Positions 5,682-5,736 of a DNA stretch of 5,736 nucleotides are shown here, piece after piece. The stretch comes from Gammaproteobacteria bacterium. Lineage in GTDB: Bacteria; Pseudomonadota; Gammaproteobacteria; Steroidobacterales; JABDKV01. The notes below the pieces were generated by a model that had not been told where the DNA came from, did not search any database, and was given only the letters and a program-made list of their open reading frames with translations. Where the stretch lies: positions 1 through 5,736 of the forward strand of contig JAOTXR010000159.1 in the NCBI GenBank assembly GCA_029862285.1. The letters run 5' to 3'. Numbering within the stretch: position 1 is the first letter of the stretch; every line of letters starts with the position of its first letter. The translations under genes were made by a program, and so were the position numbers.

Positions 5682-5736
5682 CTGTCTGAATCCAGTTCCC
5701 GCCAACTTAGCGAATAAGGGAAATAGAGGCCGGTTC
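5678..5736 (-). CDS. Possible C-terminal end of a convergent gene of unknown function (runs off the window)
   Basis: Reading the minus strand inward from near the window edge, one frame stays open for 18 complete codons (5734 to 5681) and ends at TAG (5680-5678), giving TGLYFPYSLSWRELDSDS. The composition looks protein-like and there is no + strand gene here. A second minus-strand frame is also open and reads into gspN. The evidence is therefore only a short open frame and plausible residues; I do not recognise the family. If real, its stop codon interlocks with the gspN stop. Alternatively these 55 bases are an untranslated spacer before a downstream + strand gene. Confidence 0.3.
   Translation of the reverse strand, partial: TGLYFPYSLSWRELDSDS

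Noticed and set aside
5696..5722. TTCCC and GGGAA inverted repeat after gspN as a terminator
   Set aside because: The stem is only 5 bp with a 17-nt loop and no U-run, so it does not look like an intrinsic terminator.

Overview
The window holds one tightly packed, eight-gene block on the + strand that encodes the pseudopilus and inner-membrane assembly platform of a type II secretion system (T2SS). The order is gspG, gspH, gspI, gspJ, gspK, gspL, gspM, gspN (about 227-5681). Gene identities rest on four clear prepilin leaders (G|FTLIE or G|FTLLE), a GspK-type leader (G|VALIT) with GspK body motifs, a bitopic GspL with its PYALED motif, a small bitopic GspM, and a GspN ending the block. Moderate-to-high GC, the G-to-N gene order and the family signatures point to a gammaproteobacterium. 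I cannot name the genus.

Layout. Positions 1-148 (minus strand) carry the first 49 codons of a divergent gene. Its start looks like a rhombosortase-type rhomboid protease: an early membrane segment, then an LRYD motif. Positions 149-226 are the shared divergent promoter region. Positions 227-5681 are the gsp block. Junctions are stop/start overlaps (4 nt at I/J, J/K and L/M; 11 nt at H/I) or gaps of 1-7 nt (G/H, K/L, M/N). This argues for one transcript with translational coupling. The last 55 bases (5682-5736) may be the C-terminal end of a convergent minus-strand gene whose stop codon interlocks with that of gspN.

How the genes work together. GspG is the major pseudopilin that forms the periplasmic pseudopilus. 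GspH links the shaft to a tip made of GspI, GspJ and GspK. GspL and GspM form the inner-membrane platform that connects the cytoplasmic ATPase (GspE) to pseudopilus assembly. GspN is an accessory inner-membrane protein. The secretin GspD, the coupling protein GspC, the ATPase GspE, the polytopic GspF and the prepilin peptidase are not in this window and must be encoded elsewhere. A rhombosortase next door would fit, because rhombosortases process GlyGly-CTERM proteins that are exported by T2SS.

I found no undescribed system. The block is a recognisable T2SS locus. The points most worth checking are the divergent rhombosortase-like gene, a 12-bp tandem repeat with four in-frame ATGs and overlapping hairpins at the start of gspH, and an acidic run inside GspH.
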